Shown here piece after piece: positions 9,188-17,156 of a stretch of DNA of 64,000 nt (position 1 is the stretch's first letter; every line of letters begins with the position of its first letter). A program made the translations under genes and the position numbers. The DNA is from CADCVQ01 sp038260305 (lineage in GTDB: Bacteria > Actinomycetota > Thermoleophilia > Solirubrobacterales > Solirubrobacteraceae). Where the stretch lies: NCBI GenBank assembly GCA_038260305.1, contig JBBSNY010000019.1, positions 1 to 64,000 on the forward strand, in the 5' to 3' direction. The notes below the pieces were generated by a model that saw only the letters and a program-made list of their open reading frames with translations, did no database searches and was not told the origin of the DNA.

Positions 9188-9580
9188 TCACTCCCGCCCG
9201 AGGTCGTAGACCGCATCGAGGATGCGCTGCGCGGTCTGCTGGGACTGCTCGCGCGAGGGCTGCGCGATGGCCCGCACGTGCAGCGGCGCGCCGATGACGA
9301 CGCGCACCTTCGGCCAGCGCCAGGGCGTGTACAGCGAACGCGTGCCGTCGAGGTACACGGGCAGGTGGTTCGCGGCCGCGATGTAGCCCCCGTCCGGGAT
9401 GTGCTCGCGCCCGCGGATCCGCACCCGTGAGGCGAACGACAGCAGCGGCAGCAACAGCGCCAGCGCCAGCGTCTGCAGCCACGGTACCCCGCGCCGTGTG
9501 CGACGGTGATAGCGCTGCAGCAGCGCCGCCGGCTTCAGATCCTTCGTCAGGGCGCGCTTCGCGGGCCGGCGCTGTCGCAT
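9188..9580 (-). pseudogene. Internally deleted PlsC-like acyltransferase
   Basis: The 130-residue frame starts at the ATG at 9580. It has a hydrophobic segment and then VRIRGREHIPDGGYIAAANH, the usual run-up to motif I of 1-acylglycerol-phosphate acyltransferases. Directly after NH the sequence continues LPVYLDGTRSLYTPWRWPKVRVVIGAPL, which resembles the far C-terminal PVAxxGTRxxx...VRVVIGxPL block. The Asp of the HX4D motif and motifs II and III (FPEGTR) are missing, so roughly 100 residues appear to have been lost in frame. A catalytically active acyltransferase is unlikely. It may be a pseudogene or a reduced protein with another role. It is close to the VapC gene on the same strand. Confidence 0.6.
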
Positions 9581-9590
9581 CGGCGTCAGG

Positions 9591-10043
9591 CTAGTCCGAG
9601 GCCCGCTCGTGCAGCAGCGCGATCTCGACCGCGATACCCGGCACGTTGCGCCATTTCCCATCGCCGCATACGACGGTCTGGACCGTGTCGAGCAGCGAGG
9701 CGGTGGCGAGGATCAGCGCATCGGGCGTGCGCAGCCGCGGTGTCTCCCTCCTCGAGCCGGATGCTGCATAGCGCGATTGCAGGAACGCCGCGTGCTCGGC
9801 CACCTCAGCATCGACGGGCAGGATCGAGACCCCGAGGTCGGCGACGAAGCCACGGACGATCCGCTCGTCATGGTGGCCCTGGTACGCACCGTTGAGCACC
9901 TCCGCCCACGTCACCGCGGAGATCGCGAGCCGTGTTCCGGCGCGCAGCAGCTCCTCGATGACCGTGACCGCGCTGGGATGCAGCGCGTCGTCGCCGTCGA
10001 GGAACGCGATCAGCGCTGAGCTGTCAAGCAGTGCTACCGCCAT
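9591..10043 (-). CDS. vapC: PIN-domain ribonuclease toxin VapC
   Basis: VapC toxins are Mg-dependent ribonucleases that cut tRNA or rRNA and are held inactive by VapB. The 150-residue product has the PIN acidic set: Asp7 in LLDSSAL, Glu48 in TWAEVL, Asp108 in TPDALILATA and Asp128 in VVCGDGKW. The ATG overlaps the end of the antitoxin gene by 10 bases, the usual translationally coupled VapBC layout. Confidence 0.9.
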   Translation of the reverse strand: MAVALLDSSALIAFLDGDDALHPSAVTVIEELLRAGTRLAISAVTWAEVLNGAYQGHHDERIVRGFVADLGVSILPVDAEVAEHAAFLQSRYAASGSRRETPRLRTPDALILATASLLDTVQTVVCGDGKWRNVPGIAVEIALLHERASD

Positions 10044-10261
10044 TCGTCGCGGGATCGCTCGACCGCACGACGCAGCTCACCGCCGGTCGACAGGCTCCCG
10101 CGGTAACGGGCGAGCAGCGCGTCGAGGGTGGTCAGCTCGACCCGTCCGGGCCCGAGTGCGCGCACGCTGAGCACGTCGCCCGCCTTGAAGCCGGCTTCGT
10201 CGAAAGCCGGCTTCGCGATCGTGACTTGATGCTTCGAGGAGATCTTTACGTGTGAAGCCAT
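10034..10261 (-). CDS. vapB: AbrB/SpoVT-type antitoxin VapB
   Basis: This 75-residue partner of VapC has an N-terminal swapped-hairpin AbrB DNA-binding domain (VKISSKHQVTIAKPAFDEAG; AGDVLSV). The C-terminal tail (about 46-75) should bind and block VapC. The gene starts at ATG 10261. Only 6 bases separate a TATTCT hexamer from the ATG, which suggests a leaderless transcript. A 9-bp inverted repeat straddles the start codon and likely serves for autoregulation by the VapBC complex. Confidence 0.88.
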   Translation of the reverse strand: MASHVKISSKHQVTIAKPAFDEAGFKAGDVLSVRALGPGRVELTTLDALLARYRGSLSTGGELRRAVERSRDEWR

Positions 10262-10273
10262 ACGTAAAGAATA
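10243..10273 (-). promoter_or_regulatory. vapBC promoter/operator overlapping the start codon
   Basis: TCTTTACGT (10243-10251) and ACGTAAAGA (10262-10270) form a perfect 9-bp inverted repeat with a 10-base spacer that contains the vapB ATG (minus strand, 10261-10259). The minus-strand hexamer TATTCT at 10273-10268 overlaps the upstream arm and sits 6 bases from the ATG. Repressor binding here would block both the -10 element and transcription start. Confidence 0.65.
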
Positions 10274-10293
10274 CGCGTCGACCGGCAGTCCTG

Positions 10294-10836
10294 CTACTCG
10301 TCGCGGCGACCGCGCAGATGGTTGACGCCGAACGTGGCAAGCACGCCCGCCACGACGAAGGCGATCGTGCGCTCGGTGCCGTGCAGCGGCGACTCGCCGG
10401 TGACCATGTAGACGACGGTCACGGTCGCGAGCACCAGCGCGACGACGCCGAGCGCGATCTCGGCGGTGCCCTCGAGCGCGAGCTTGCGGTGCAGCAGGCG
10501 CACGCTCTTGCCGAGCTTCGCGAGCTTGATCGCCTTGGCGAGCTTGAAGGTCTTGAAGGCCTTCGCGACGACGAGCAGCCGCAGCGCGGGCGCCGCAGCG
10601 AGCGCGAGCGGGACGACCGGCGAGGATACGAACACGACGAGCAGCTCGAAGCGGTGCCCGGCGATCCACGCGCGGCGGTCGCGGACGACGCTCAGCATGA
10701 CCGCCACCTCTGCGGCGAACGTCAGCCACACGACGAGGTGACCGCCGATCTCGATCGCGTGCCAGACGCCGTGGGGCTTGGCCAGGGTCAGCGCCAGCAG
10801 CGGCAACACGGCGAACGCAGCGACGAGGATCGGCAC
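10294..10836 (-). CDS. Voltage-sensor-like membrane protein without a pore
   Basis: The 180-residue product has about five hydrophobic segments. The fourth region, RLLVVAKAFKTFKLAKAIK followed by LAKLGKSVRLL, carries Lys or Arg at every third or fourth position, as in the S4 helix of voltage-gated channels. Two hydrophobic segments follow, but the K+ channel selectivity motif TxGYGD is absent, so this may be a sensor-only or degenerate ion-channel family protein. The GTG at 10836 is the only canonical start. The frame stays open 20 codons further upstream with a plausible soluble sequence (SIADLSISDPRAAAWEARFH) before a TGA, so a non-canonical start is possible. Family assignment is tentative. 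Confidence 0.65.
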   Translation of the reverse strand: MPILVAAFAVLPLLALTLAKPHGVWHAIEIGGHLVVWLTFAAEVAVMLSVVRDRRAWIAGHRFELLVVFVSSPVVPLALAAAPALRLLVVAKAFKTFKLAKAIKLAKLGKSVRLLHRKLALEGTAEIALGVVALVLATVTVVYMVTGESPLHGTERTIAFVVAGVLATFGVNHLRGRRDE

Positions 10837-10945
10837 GTGGAAGCGGGCCTCCCAGGCGGCGGCGCGGGGGTCGGAGATCGAGAGGTCGGCGATGCTTCAA
10901 CGCTATGCGGCACGGCCCGCGGGCGCCGGCCGCTACCGTGAACAC

Positions 10946-11548
10946 ATGACCGATCGCCTCGGACCGGACCGCAGCAACGCGCTCAAGCTGCTGCTCGCGA
11001 TGATCGCCGTCATGTGGGTGACCGAGGTCATCGACGTCGCCGACGGCCATCGCCTGGACCAGTTCGGGATCCACCCGCGCGATGTCGGCGGCCTGCCGGA
11101 GATCATCTCGGCGCCGTTTCTGCACGTCGGCTTCCAGCACCTCATCGGCAACACGATCCCGTTCGCGATCATGGGCGTCGCGATCGCGCTCGGCGGCCTC
11201 GCCCGCGTCGCGATCGTGACGGCGGTCGTCGGCCTCGTCAGCGGCCTCGGCGTGTGGCTGATCGCTCCGGCCAACACCGTCCACCTCGGGGCGAGCGGCG
11301 TCGTCTTCGGCTACGCCACCTACCTGATCGCGCGCGGCATCTACAGTCGCCGCCTCGTCGAGATCGCCGTCGGCGTCCTCGTCGTCGGCGTCTGGGGGCT
11401 CGCGCTGGCGCAGAGCCTGCTGCCCCAGGACGGGATCTCTTGGCAGGCGCACCTCTTCGGGGCGATCGGCGGCGTCATCGCGGCGTCCCTGCTTGCGAAG
11501 CGCCGCGAGCCCGAGCCGGCCGTCGCGCTGCCGCGTCCGCTCGCTTGA
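10946..11548 (+). CDS. Rhomboid-family intramembrane serine protease
   Basis: Rhomboids cleave membrane-spanning helices within the bilayer. The 200-residue product has six hydrophobic segments. The catalytic dyad is Ser117 in HLGASGVVFGY (GxSG) and His169 in WQAHLFGAIGG, and the oxyanion Asn69 is in HLIGN. The ATG at 10946 is preceded at 6 bases by TACCGT (10934-10939) with no Shine-Dalgarno sequence, so the transcript is probably leaderless. The substrate is unknown. Confidence 0.92.
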   Translation: MTDRLGPDRSNALKLLLAMIAVMWVTEVIDVADGHRLDQFGIHPRDVGGLPEIISAPFLHVGFQHLIGNTIPFAIMGVAIALGGLARVAIVTAVVGLVSGLGVWLIAPANTVHLGASGVVFGYATYLIARGIYSRRLVEIAVGVLVVGVWGLALAQSLLPQDGISWQAHLFGAIGGVIAASLLAKRREPEPAVALPRPLA

Positions 11549-11614
11549 CCAACAAGCCCCGAGGCGCCGCGTCACGGATGGGGCGCAGCGAGCCCGGATC
11601 GCCTGGCGCAGGAC

Positions 11615-12802
11615 TCAGGCGGTGACGCGCGCGCGGGCGACGCCGCACGGCATCGGAACCGAACCCGCGCGGCGCGACGGGCGCGGCTCGCACAGCGGGC
11701 CGGTGTCCGGCGCGCGCTCGACGACGCCGGGCAGGCGGGCGAGCGCGACGCCGCCGAGCAGCGCCGGCAGGCCGAGCTGGAAGGCGCGGTAGGCGAGCAC
11801 GGCCGCGGCCGCGCCGGCCAGCGGCGTGCCGTAGAGCACGAGCGCGGCGATCAGGCCGCCGTCGGCGCCGCCGATGCCGCCGGGCAGCGGGATCAGGCCA
11901 CCGAGCTGGCCGACGACGTAGGCGAGTAGGAGCACGCCGACCGGCGGCACCGACCCGATCGCGACGAACGCCGCGCCGAGCGCGGCCACGTCGAGCACCA
12001 TGTAGCCGATCGCCCCGCCGATGATCTGCGGGTTGCCGGTGCGCAGTAGCCGGCCGGCATCGCGGACGCCGTCGTCGAGCGCGCCGCGCATGGAAGCGAG
12101 GATCCGCCCGGCGCGCCCCTCGCGAGGCGTGGCGGCTGCGGCGCGTGACGCGAGCAGCCGCGGCATGGCGGCGACGGCGAGGATGGCGAGCGTGGCCGCG
12201 AGCGCCGGGCCGGCCGTCAGCGCCATGGATGCACCCCCGGCGAGGATGCCGAGCGCGAGCAGGCCGCCGGCGAGCGCCGCGGTGGCGAAGTTCACGCCGC
12301 TCGTGAGGACGTAGAAGGCGACGGTCCGGCGGCCGATGCGCTCGGTGGTCATCCCGGTCCGCTTCAGCGCCCAGGCTGCGACGGCGAGCCCGCCGGCGCC
12401 GCCGGACGGCAGCAAGACGTTCGTGCCCTGCGCGGCGATCGCGACCTCGTAGCTCAGACGCCACGGCAGCCGGCGGCAGAAGACGCCGCGGAACGCGACG
12501 ACGCAGGCGAGGCAGGAGCCGGCCTCGAGCGCGAGGGCGACGGCGAGCCAGCCCGGGGACGCGCCGGACAGGCGGTCGCGGACGTCGCCGAGTCCCGGCA
12601 GCGAGCTGATCGCGAGGACGAGCGCGCCGAGCACGGCGACGATGAGGGCGAGTCGAAGTGCGAGCCGGCGGCGGTCGGGGAGGAGAGCAACCGCCGCCGG
12701 CTCCTGAGCGAGGCGGGTCGACATCGGCATGGGGGAGTCCCGATGCGTCGCCTTCGCGCCATGCAGAGCCGACGGCACGGCGTGGGAGTCATCCGTCGGC
12801 AT
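11615..12802 (-). CDS. YbhN/AglD-like integral membrane protein (LPG synthase TM-domain family)
   Basis: This 395-residue multi-pass protein belongs to the family of lysylphosphatidylglycerol synthase membrane domains (flippase-like), without the aminoacyl-transferase half. Family signatures include LLPSGGAGGLAVAAWALKR and LIPLPGGIGGADGG near the C-terminal end, and about eight hydrophobic helices are visible. The ATG at 12802 is chosen because GGAAGGG lies 8 bases upstream. Longer and shorter starts lack such a site. The Shine-Dalgarno region sits inside a short imperfect inverted repeat (12809-12831). The substrate cannot be inferred. Confidence 0.82.
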   Translation of the reverse strand: MPTDDSHAVPSALHGAKATHRDSPMPMSTRLAQEPAAVALLPDRRRLALRLALIVAVLGALVLAISSLPGLGDVRDRLSGASPGWLAVALALEAGSCLACVVAFRGVFCRRLPWRLSYEVAIAAQGTNVLLPSGGAGGLAVAAWALKRTGMTTERIGRRTVAFYVLTSGVNFATAALAGGLLALGILAGGASMALTAGPALAATLAILAVAAMPRLLASRAAAATPREGRAGRILASMRGALDDGVRDAGRLLRTGNPQIIGGAIGYMVLDVAALGAAFVAIGSVPPVGVLLLAYVVGQLGGLIPLPGGIGGADGGLIAALVLYGTPLAGAAAAVLAYRAFQLGLPALLGGVALARLPGVVERAPDTGPLCEPRPSRRAGSVPMPCGVARARVTA

Positions 12803-12967
12803 GCGTTGAACCCTTCCAACGACGGAAGGTTGCGTCGATGCGGTCTGCCGGTGTGTTGGGGTGCGGGTAGCCACACCCCTCAGACGCCGGTCGGCGGTGA
12901 AACTCATCGGCTGCGCTGGGTCGCGCCCGCGATCCGATCCCGCCAGCCCGCCGGGCGGGGATTCGAT

Positions 12968-13615
12968 TCAGCTGCCGTCGAGATACTGCAGGACGGCGAG
13001 CACGCGCCGGTGGCCGTCCCCGACGGCCGACAGGCTGAGCTTGGAGAAGATGCTCGTGACGTGCTTCTCGATCGCGCGCTCGGTGACGACAAGCTCGCGC
13101 GCGATCGCCCCGTTGGAACGGCCCTGGGCCATCTGCCCGAGCACCTCGCGCTCGCGCGGCGTCAGGCGATCCAGCGGATCGTCCCCGCGGCGGCGCCCGA
13201 GCAGCTGCGAGACGACCTCGGGGTCGAGCACGGAGCCGCCGTCGCCGACGCGGCGCAGCGCGTCGGTGAACGCGTCGATGTCGGCGACACGATCCTTGAG
13301 CAGGTAGCCGACGCCCTCCGCCGAGCCCTGCAGGAGCTCGACGGCGTAGCCCTCGTCGATGTACTGCGACAGCACCATGACGCCGATGCCGGGCATCTCG
13401 CGGCGGATCTGCTGGGCGGCGCGCAGCCCCTCGTCGGTCTGCGTCGGCGGCATGCGGATGTCGGTCACGGCGACCTGTGGCTTGTGCGCGCGTACCTTGC
13501 GCAGCAGGTCCTCGGCGTCGGCGGCCTGGGCGCAGACCTCGAAGCCGGCATCCTCGAGCAGGCGCGCGAGCCCCGCTCTCAGCAGGACCGAATCGTCGGC
13601 GAGCACGACGCGCAT
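12968..13615 (-). CDS. NarL/LuxR-type response regulator
   Basis: This 215-residue two-component transcription factor has a receiver domain with Asp8/Asp9-type acidic pocket, phospho-acceptor Asp52 (TDIRMPP) and a conserved Lys (YLLKD). A LuxR-type helix-turn-helix follows at about 151-193 (LTPREREVLGQMAQGRSNGA). The ATG at 13615 is the only start that gives a normal receiver N-terminus (MRVVLADDS). It lies next to a single-domain receiver and is divergent from the histidine kinase at 14124, its probable partner. Confidence 0.92.
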   Translation of the reverse strand: MRVVLADDSVLLRAGLARLLEDAGFEVCAQAADAEDLLRKVRAHKPQVAVTDIRMPPTQTDEGLRAAQQIRREMPGIGVMVLSQYIDEGYAVELLQGSAEGVGYLLKDRVADIDAFTDALRRVGDGGSVLDPEVVSQLLGRRRGDDPLDRLTPREREVLGQMAQGRSNGAIARELVVTERAIEKHVTSIFSKLSLSAVGDGHRRVLAVLQYLDGS

Positions 13616-13641
13616 GGTCCTAAGCCTCGCAGGCGCGGCGC

Positions 13642-13995
13642 TCACGCGAGGATGCGGTCGAGCGCGGCGCCGCAGACGTCGTGCTTGGCGACGAATCCGC
13701 GCGCCCCGCTGCGCGCCGCGCGGGCGGGGTAGAGGGGGTCGTCGGAGCTCGACGTGACGATGACGGCGGGCCCGCCGCCGCCCTCGGCGAGCGACAGTGC
13801 GACCGCGAAGCCGTCCATGTCGGGCAGCCGCACGTCGAGCAGCACGACGTCGGGCTTCAGCGCCAGCGCCGCGCTCAGTCCCGCGCGCCCGTCGGGCGCC
13901 TCCCCGACGACGTCGTAGCCGTCCGCTTCGAGGACCGCCCGCACGCAGGTCCGAAAGACGGTGTGGTCGTCGACGATGAGGATCGTGCGGGTCAT
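13642..13995 (-). CDS. Single-domain response regulator (CheY-like)
   Basis: This 117-residue receiver has no output domain. Acidic pocket Asp9/Asp10 (IVDDH), phospho-acceptor Asp54 (LLDVRLPDMDG) and Lys104 (FVAKHD) are present. The ATG at 13995 is preferred over a start nine codons upstream because it gives the usual short N-terminus (MTRTILIVDDH). It may act as a phosphate sink or intermediate in the local two-component network. Confidence 0.88.
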   Translation of the reverse strand: MTRTILIVDDHTVFRTCVRAVLEADGYDVVGEAPDGRAGLSAALALKPDVVLLDVRLPDMDGFAVALSLAEGGGGPAVIVTSSSDDPLYPARAARSGARGFVAKHDVCGAALDRILA

Positions 13996-14051
13996 AGTGT
14001 GATTCTCGGCACACCCGTTCACGAACTCAATGGGGCTGGCCGTACCCCGGT

Positions 14052-14073
14052 GGGGGTGAACCGAACCACCCCC
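14052..14073. promoter_or_regulatory. Inverted repeat between divergent regulator and kinase genes
   Basis: GGGGGTG (14052-14058) and CACCCCC (14067-14073) form a 7-bp inverted repeat with an 8-base spacer, midway between the starts at 13995 and 14124. A TACAGT hexamer follows near 14085. A binding site for the local response regulator is possible but unproven. Confidence 0.4.
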
Positions 14074-14123
14074 GGGAGCGCGAGTACAGTTCGTCGAGCC
14101 CTCGGAGCGGAGGACTTCGGACC

Positions 14124-15668
14124 ATGCTGCGGCGCAGCCTCAGGACACGGATCACGACGCGGGTGCTGGCGCTCAGCGCGACCGGCGCCGTGCTGCTCGG
14201 CGCGACGCTCATCCTGCTGATCATCGCCGTGACCGGCCAGCGCGACGCCGCCCGGACCGCGTTTGGATCCCAGAAGGCGCTGACGCTGACGAGCCGCCTG
14301 GAGACGACGCTGCTGGCGATCGAGAACAACCTGCGCGACTACGTCGAGCGCTACCCGCAGCGCTCGCTGCGGACCGTCACGAGCCAGCTCGCCGCCTACC
14401 CTGCGCAGCAGCGCGCCGTCGCCGCACAGGTCTCCGACGATCCGGGCCAGCGTGCGCGCGTGCTCGAGATCGGCCGCAAGATCGACAACTACGTCAACCT
14501 CGGGGCGCGGCCGCTCATCGATCTCGCCGCGGACGACCCGAAGGCCGCCCGCAACCTGCTCTTCTACACGGGCACCCGCGACCGCGTCACGGCGCTCGCG
14601 AGCGACCTGCGCGCGCTCGCCACCCGCGAGCGGGCGCTCGTGCGCGAGCGCGAGGACGCAGCCGAGGGGCAGTCGTCGCTCGCGATCGGCGTCGGGATCG
14701 GCGGCCTCGGCCTCGTCATCGCCGTCGCCTTCGGGGCGGCGCTGTACCTGCGCCGGGCCGTCGTACGGCCGGTCGTAAACGTCGCCCGCGCCACCGCGCA
14801 GCTCGCGGCGGGAGACCTTGCGACGCGTGTCCCGGCCAGCCGCGAGGACGAGATCGGCGATCTCGCGCGCGGGTTCAACTCGATGGCCGACTCGCTCGAG
14901 CGCGGCCAGGCCGAGCTCGAGCGCAGCAACGCGGACCTGACGCGCTCCAACGCCGAGCTCGAGCAGTTCGCCTCCGTCACCTCGCACGATCTGCAGGCCC
15001 CGCTGACGACGATCTCGATGTACGCCGAGCTGCTCGAGCGCCGGCAGGCGTCCGGCGCCTCCGGGGGCGACCTCATCGACGGCATCCGCGGCGCGACGAC
15101 GCAGGCGCGGACCCTGATCCGGGACCTGCTCGAGTACTCCCGCGCCGGGCGCGGCGACCTCGACGCCGAGCCGGTTGCGGCCCAGCTCGTCGTCAACCAG
15201 GCGCTGGAGACGCTGGCCGGGGCGATCGAGGCAACGCACGCGCGCGTGCGGGTAGGCTCGCTGCCCGTCGTGCTCGCGGACCGCTCGAACCTCTGCCGCG
15301 TGTTCACCAACCTCGTGGGCAACGCGGTGAAGTTCACGCGCGGCGACGACCCGCAGGTCAGCATCGAGGCGCACGCCGACGGCGCGATGTGGCGCTTCGA
15401 CGTCCGCGACAACGGCATCGGGATGGATCCGGCCAACGCCCGCCGGATCTTCGAGCCCTTCCGCCGCCTGCACGGAGAAAACGACTACGAGGGCACCGGC
15501 ATCGGACTCGCCGTCTGCGAGCGCATCGTCGAGCATCACGGCGGGCACATCTGGGTCGTCAGCGAGCCCGGGGAGGGCAGCGTGTTCTCGTTCACGCTGC
15601 CGGCGGCCACGCTGCCCGACGAGGCCGCCGCCGGCACGCCGCGGCGACCCGTCACGGCCGGGGCGTAG
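14124..15668 (+). CDS. Membrane sensor histidine kinase (HAMP, HisKA, HATPase)
   Basis: The 514-residue product has membrane segments at about 13-37 and 185-210 enclosing an extracytoplasmic helical sensor (CHASE3-like by layout). A HAMP domain (about 210-262), a short coiled coil rich in ELERSN repeats, a HisKA domain with phospho-acceptor His288 (SVTSHDLQAPL) and a HATPase domain with the N box (NLVGNAVKF), NGIGM and GTGIGLAV follow. GGAGGAC precedes the ATG. The stop is 4 bases from the start of the binding-protein gene, so kinase, binding lipoprotein and third receiver are one transcription unit. Confidence 0.93.
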   Translation: MLRRSLRTRITTRVLALSATGAVLLGATLILLIIAVTGQRDAARTAFGSQKALTLTSRLETTLLAIENNLRDYVERYPQRSLRTVTSQLAAYPAQQRAVAAQVSDDPGQRARVLEIGRKIDNYVNLGARPLIDLAADDPKAARNLLFYTGTRDRVTALASDLRALATRERALVREREDAAEGQSSLAIGVGIGGLGLVIAVAFGAALYLRRAVVRPVVNVARATAQLAAGDLATRVPASREDEIGDLARGFNSMADSLERGQAELERSNADLTRSNAELEQFASVTSHDLQAPLTTISMYAELLERRQASGASGGDLIDGIRGATTQARTLIRDLLEYSRAGRGDLDAEPVAAQLVVNQALETLAGAIEATHARVRVGSLPVVLADRSNLCRVFTNLVGNAVKFTRGDDPQVSIEAHADGAMWRFDVRDNGIGMDPANARRIFEPFRRLHGENDYEGTGIGLAVCERIVEHHGGHIWVVSEPGEGSVFSFTLPAATLPDEAAAGTPRRPVTAGA

Positions 15669-15672
15669 GCGG

Positions 15673-16587
15673 ATGGGCTCCCGCGCCCGCCTGCTGTCCC
15701 TGGCCCTCGTGTCGACGCTCGCGCTCGCCGCGTGCGGCGGCAGCGACAAGCCGCAGAGGACCGTCGCCGACCCGGCGCCGCTGCGCATCGGGACGAAGAA
15801 CTTCACGGAATCCGAGATCCTCGGCCAGCTCTACAAGCAGGCGCTCGACGCGAAGGGGATGCGCGTCGACCTGCAGTCGGGCGTCGGTCCGACCGAGGTC
15901 ATCAACCGCGCGCTGCACGACGGCTCGCTCGACATGTACCCGGAGTACATCGGCGTGCTGCTGTCGGAGGTCGACAAGATCGTCAAGCGCCCGCCGAGCG
16001 CGCGCGACGCGTACCTGCTGGCAAAGCGCATCGAGGAGCGCCAGCGCTTCACGCTGCTCGAGGAGACGAGCCTCAGCGACGAGAACGCACTCGCGGTGAC
16101 CCGAGCATTCGCGCGGCGCAAGGGCCTCGCGAGCATCACTGACCTCGCGCGCCTGGGGTCCAAGGCGACCGTCGGCGCGGCGCCGGAGTTCGACAACCGC
16201 TTCGAGGGGATGGTCGGCCTGCGCGAGCGCTACGGCCTGCGGCGGCTGAAGATGAAGCCGATCGACGTCGGCCGGGGCCTGCAGTACCCGCAGCTCGACA
16301 GCGGCAAGATCGAGGTCGCGGGGGTCTTCACGACCGACAGCCAGCTCGCGAGCGGGCGCTACAAGCTGCTCTCGGACCCGAAGGGGATCTTCGCGAAGAA
16401 CCACGTCGCACCGCTCATCAGCCGCAAGGTTCTGGTCGAGCACGGCCCGCTGCTCGCGCAGACGCTGAACGCCGTCAGCGCGCTGCTCACGACGCCGGTC
16501 ATGCGCGATCTCAACGCCAAGGCGGCGAAGCGCTCGCCGGCCGCCGTCGCCGACGAGTTCCTGCGCCGGCGCGGCCTGAAACCGTGA
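15673..16587 (+). CDS. Glycine-betaine/OsmF-type substrate-binding lipoprotein
   Basis: The 304-residue product has a lipoprotein signal peptide with lipobox ALAAC (lipidated Cys21) and then an OpuAC-type periplasmic-binding fold (IGTKNFTESEILGQLYKQAL; GSLDMYPEYIGVLL; AAPEFDNRFEG). Members bind quaternary amines such as glycine betaine, choline or carnitine for ABC import. No permease or ATPase gene lies nearby. The gene sits between a histidine kinase and a receiver gene, overlapping the latter by 4 bases, so a sensory role for this binding protein is a reasonable inference. Confidence 0.88.
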   Translation: MGSRARLLSLALVSTLALAACGGSDKPQRTVADPAPLRIGTKNFTESEILGQLYKQALDAKGMRVDLQSGVGPTEVINRALHDGSLDMYPEYIGVLLSEVDKIVKRPPSARDAYLLAKRIEERQRFTLLEETSLSDENALAVTRAFARRKGLASITDLARLGSKATVGAAPEFDNRFEGMVGLRERYGLRRLKMKPIDVGRGLQYPQLDSGKIEVAGVFTTDSQLASGRYKLLSDPKGIFAKNHVAPLISRKVLVEHGPLLAQTLNAVSALLTTPVMRDLNAKAAKRSPAAVADEFLRRRGLKP

Positions 16588-16967
16588 GCGTGCCGATCCG
16601 CGTCGCGGTCTGCGACGACGCGCGGGCGGTGAAGTTCTTCCTGCGAACGGTGCTCGAGGAGGAGGCCGACATCGAGGTCGTGTCGGCGACGAGCTGCGGC
16701 GCGGAGCTGCTGGCCGCGATCGGCGAGGCCCGCCCGGACATCGTGCTGCTCGACCTCGTGCTGCCCGACGTCCCCGAGCCCGCCGATCTCGTGCGCGAGC
16801 TGCGCGAGTTGTCGCCGCGGACGGCGATCGTGCTGATGTCGAACATGCCGGCCAGCCGCCTGCAGGCCGAGGCCGAGCGGATCGGCACCGAGGGCTGGGT
16901 GCCCAAGGCGCACAAGGGCGAGCTGTTGCGCGCCGCCGTGCGGACGATCATCGCCGCGCAGGGCTGA
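16584..16967 (+). CDS. Single-domain response regulator
   Basis: This 127-residue receiver has Asp11/Asp12 (CDD), phospho-acceptor Asp57 (LLDLVLPD) and Lys108 (WVPKAHK), with no output domain. The GTG start overlaps the stop of the binding-protein gene by 4 bases (GTGA). It is co-transcribed with the kinase at 14124 and is therefore a probable phosphorylation target. Confidence 0.87.
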   Translation: MSVPIRVAVCDDARAVKFFLRTVLEEEADIEVVSATSCGAELLAAIGEARPDIVLLDLVLPDVPEPADLVRELRELSPRTAIVLMSNMPASRLQAEAERIGTEGWVPKAHKGELLRAAVRTIIAAQG

Positions 16968-17156
16968 GCCTGCCCGCGGGTCACATGCCTTGGCACGGTC
17001 TCCCGAGGGGAGGTCCACGTCCGCTGGGGTCGCGCCTCTGCGTCGCCCCCCGCACCAGAGATGTGTGCGTCACGTCACAGGATGTTCCCGAAACCACCCC
17101 CTGCTCTGGTAGCGTCGCGGTCAGGGGTTTGGCAATCGAGCGGTGAGGGATTGAAC

